Positions 5,854 through 7,576 of a stretch of DNA of 7,576 nucleotides are shown in pieces; within the stretch, counting starts at the first letter, position 1, and the number at the start of each line of letters is the position of its first letter. Position numbers and translations under genes: made by a program. Below the pieces are notes generated by a model. It was not told where the DNA came from and did not search any database. It saw only the letters and a program-made list of their open reading frames with translations. This DNA comes from Myxococcota bacterium. Its GTDB lineage: Bacteria; Myxococcota_C; UBA6777. The stretch is from NCBI GenBank assembly GCA_023150835.1, contig JAKLKB010000195.1, positions 1 to 7,576 on the forward strand, given 5' to 3'.

Positions 5854-7392
5854 ATGCGCACACCTACGCATCTGTACCTACCCTTTTGTCTGTTTTTTCT
5901 CGGAGGTTGCTGCACCTTGCCTGCCCCCCTCAACTTAACGGCCCCTGCGGATCTTCCGGCACATGTTTATTTCCGAACCCGCACAGAAACCTTTAACAAG
6001 AATTATGTTCTCGCTCTACGCGACGGGCGGATCTGGTACAAACACAACGTAGAAAATACCCAAAAAAGCAGCGATTGGAAATTGCTTGGGCGAACAGGAA
6101 GGCCCGAAGGATGCGGGTTGTCGAAGTTTGGCGTCCCCAAAAACCTCGTGTCGCTGTCTGCGGATGGTATCCATCTTCAAGTTCTAGGGGAAAATCAGGT
6201 CATTTATCGCGCCACCAATCTTCGAGAAGATATCGAAAAAGGGGTGGAATGGAACGATAGTTGGGGATGGCCGATGGCCGGTGGACCCGGACTCAAAAGC
6301 GAGTGGGGGTCTCAAACAATCTGGGATGTCGCAGATGCCCACACCTTCGACCTCAAATACTACGAAGACGCCAACGGAACACGCCATCACATCGGCTTGG
6401 GCGTTGCGCACATCTACGTGCTCGATCCCGAAAAGAAAAAGATCCATTACAACGACTGGTGGCTGCCTGCGGATTGGAGCCGCCAAGTGTGCGGCCCCCA
6501 ACGCGGAACCTTCAAAGCGATCCAGATGAGCGTTAGCGGTTCGACACTCTTCGTGATCAACCAACAGGGCGAGATGTTTACACGCCTCTATGACTTCGAT
6601 ACCTCGGGAGAAAACCCCTTCCTGACTTATACATTCGTCCAAACACAACCCGCCCCTCACGTTCGCCGTATCCCGATCCCTGACTGGCACCGCCAGCCTG
6701 CGATCTCGTCGGGACGCATCACCTCGCGCATCACCATATTTCAAGACGGCGAAGGCAACGCAGCGCGAACGCTTCGGGTGGAAGGCGAACAAAACGGCGT
6801 GGCCGGCTTTTTTCACAAAAAGATCTTCGCGCCAACTTGGGCGTTTCAAGCAACGCACCACACGATCAAAACTCCCTTCCTTTCGGACACAACGCAACCT
6901 GCTCCCCAATCCACGTTCACCAACGCCGAAGAGATCCGCTACAGCGGAACCCTTCGGCGCGAAGATCTCGGTCGCACGCTACAAGTCGAATTCCAAGGCT
7001 TCCACTTTGTCTGCTCTCCTTCTTCCTTGCGCGTCCTATTTGAGGGAAAACCTGTTTTGCAAAAAGACGGAACCCCCTTGTTGCTCACCTTTCACCACGT
7101 CCACACGATGGTCACACAGATCCGTCCCCGCGACTATTGGCAAAAAGGCACCAAGGCCCCCATCCGCGCAGGCTTAATTTCTCCAAAGGATTTCTCTGTT
7201 ATCTCAAACGATCAAGCGCGCACGATGCTTCGCGAATTTTTCGGCGACCTCTCCGTCATCAATCTGAGCGGCGAAGCCTCCACACAAACCCTGAAAATGA
7301 AAGAGCTTACACGCGGCGAACTCTTCCGCGCACCCGACGAAGAAAAAGCCCACACCGCTCGCTTTGTACTGGACCTTTCCGTCGCAAAATAA
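5854..7392 (+). CDS. Lipoprotein of unknown family
   Basis: The 512-residue product starts at ATG 5854 with GGAG at 5843-5846. The N terminus is a lipoprotein signal: a hydrophobic stretch ending L-G-G-C with Cys19 as the lipidated residue, then a second Cys20 and a proline-rich tether. This signal in mid-frame is the best argument that translation restarts here rather than running on from the redoxin. The mature part is rich in beta-strand-like and aromatic sequence, for example Y-V-L-A-L-R-D-G-R-I-W-Y-K, H-I-Y-V-L-D-P-E-K-K-K-I-H-Y and T-L-F-V-I-N-Q-Q-G-E-M-F, which recall blades of a beta-propeller, but no repeat register was established. No catalytic motif is recognised. It shares frame and strand with the redoxin and is probably co-transcribed, which suggests an envelope role. 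A stop at 7390-7392 is followed by repeat copy C. Confidence 0.78.
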   Translation: MRTPTHLYLPFCLFFLGGCCTLPAPLNLTAPADLPAHVYFRTRTETFNKNYVLALRDGRIWYKHNVENTQKSSDWKLLGRTGRPEGCGLSKFGVPKNLVSLSADGIHLQVLGENQVIYRATNLREDIEKGVEWNDSWGWPMAGGPGLKSEWGSQTIWDVADAHTFDLKYYEDANGTRHHIGLGVAHIYVLDPEKKKIHYNDWWLPADWSRQVCGPQRGTFKAIQMSVSGSTLFVINQQGEMFTRLYDFDTSGENPFLTYTFVQTQPAPHVRRIPIPDWHRQPAISSGRITSRITIFQDGEGNAARTLRVEGEQNGVAGFFHKKIFAPTWAFQATHHTIKTPFLSDTTQPAPQSTFTNAEEIRYSGTLRREDLGRTLQVEFQGFHFVCSPSSLRVLFEGKPVLQKDGTPLLLTFHHVHTMVTQIRPRDYWQKGTKAPIRAGLISPKDFSVISNDQARTMLREFFGDLSVINLSGEASTQTLKMKELTRGELFRAPDEEKAHTARFVLDLSVAK

Positions 7393-7410
7393 AGCCGCTC
7401 ATTGCGTGGT

Positions 7411-7450
7411 GTGGTGGGGCTTTGCCCCACGCCCCACAAGGGCTTTCTCT
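7411..7450 (+). repeat. Dispersed repeat, partial copy C
   Basis: This matches the first third of copies A and B: hairpin GTGGGGC-TTT-GCCCCAC (7414-7430), then C-C-C-C-A-C-A-A-G-G-G and a second stem CAAGGG/CTCTTG (7436-7441, 7446-7451) with one G-T pair. Similarity fades after about 7450. It lies 19 bases past the lipoprotein stop, where the hairpins could help end or protect the transcript. Confidence 0.7.
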
Positions 7451-7479
7451 TGGACACTTTATGTGTAAGTGGTTAGAAT
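7450..7479 (+). promoter_or_regulatory. Probable sigma70-type promoter for the right-edge gene
   Basis: TTGGAC (7450-7455) and TAGAAT (7474-7479, five of six bases of the -10 consensus) are separated by 18 bases. A transcript would start near 7486, giving a leader of about 30 bases. The -35 element lies at the end of repeat C, where copies A and B carry TTGACC. Confidence 0.5.
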
Positions 7480-7518
7480 GACAAGCAGCGCTTTTTAAGG
7501 TACAAGAAGGAGACGATG

Positions 7519-7576
7519 ATGTACTACATAAAGTCTGAAAGAGAATGGGCAAAAAAAACTTTAAACACAGCCAAGT
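7519..7576 (+). CDS. Start of an unidentified gene (runs off right edge)
   Basis: Nineteen codons are visible, reading M-Y-Y-I-K-S-E-R-E-W-A-K-K-T-L-N-T-A-K. AGGAG at 7508-7512 gives a six-base spacing to ATG 7519; the adjacent in-frame ATG at 7516 leaves only three bases and is less likely. A plausible promoter lies at 7450-7479, so it is probably its own transcription unit. The coding sequence turns AT-rich compared with the preceding lipoprotein. The fragment is too short to identify. Confidence 0.6.
   Translation, partial: MYYIKSEREWAKKTLNTAK

Noticed and set aside
6184-6909. 241-codon minus-strand frame opposite the unknown lipoprotein
   Set aside because: It is the antisense of a gene with a clear lipoprotein signal, and it has no motif or ribosome site.
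5266-7392. A stand-alone 708-codon gene starting at TTG 5266
   Set aside because: The start lies within the apical loop of the SECIS-like hairpin and in the middle of the redoxin active site (after W-U-P-Y-C-S-A-E). No ribosome site precedes it. The frame is the continuation of the gene starting at 4834.
4608-7457. Shared peptide P-L-W-G-V-G-Q in minus-strand frames at repeats B and C
   Set aside because: It is only the reverse translation of the dispersed repeat and not a conserved protein motif.

Overview
The window is a stretch of bacterial chromosome of moderate GC. It most resembles Myxococcota or another former deltaproteobacterial lineage. The main clue is a secreted cysteine-rich lipoprotein with MopE-like C-x-G-x-D-x-D/N-C-x-G-x-x-D motifs and a LamG-like C-terminal domain. 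A probable selenoprotein fits that placement. This is inference from protein style, since no rRNA or marker gene is present.

Layout: (1) 1-87, minus strand: 5' end of a MazE-type antitoxin gene, preceded by a 31-bp sequence present twice that carries an ATATAC-N3-GTATAT palindrome, a likely autoregulatory operator. (2) 324-1118, minus: a complete ADP-ribosylglycohydrolase. (3) 1119-1459: divergent intergenic region with several palindromes and a probable promoter. (4) 1460-2926, plus: the cysteine-rich/MopE-like/LamG lipoprotein. (5) 2927-3197: convergent intergenic region with repeat copy A and a 17-bp perfect inverted repeat reaching into the next gene. (6) 3198-4367, minus: an alpha/beta hydrolase with two N-terminal membrane segments. 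(7) 4368-4833: non-coding, containing repeat copy B, which is inverted relative to A. (8) 4834-about 5640, plus: a membrane-anchored redoxin whose frame is interrupted by a TGA exactly where a W-C-P-Y-C motif is expected, followed at once by a SECIS-like hairpin. (9) 5854-7392, plus: a lipoprotein of unknown family, in the same open frame as the redoxin. (10) 7411-7450: repeat copy C, overlapping a probable promoter. (11) 7519-7576: start of a further gene.

The most important reading is that 4834-5247 and the open frame after it are one gene, not two. The TGA at 5245-5247 most likely encodes selenocysteine, giving a U-x-x-C redox motif. A standard gene caller would split or truncate it.

The second result is a dispersed repeat family of about 125 bp. 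It has three copies here: A and B face away from each other on either side of the hydrolase, and C is partial. Two short hairpins recur in the copies, and one keeps its pairing through compensatory base changes. The genes do not form one pathway. Only the redoxin and the following lipoprotein look co-transcribed.
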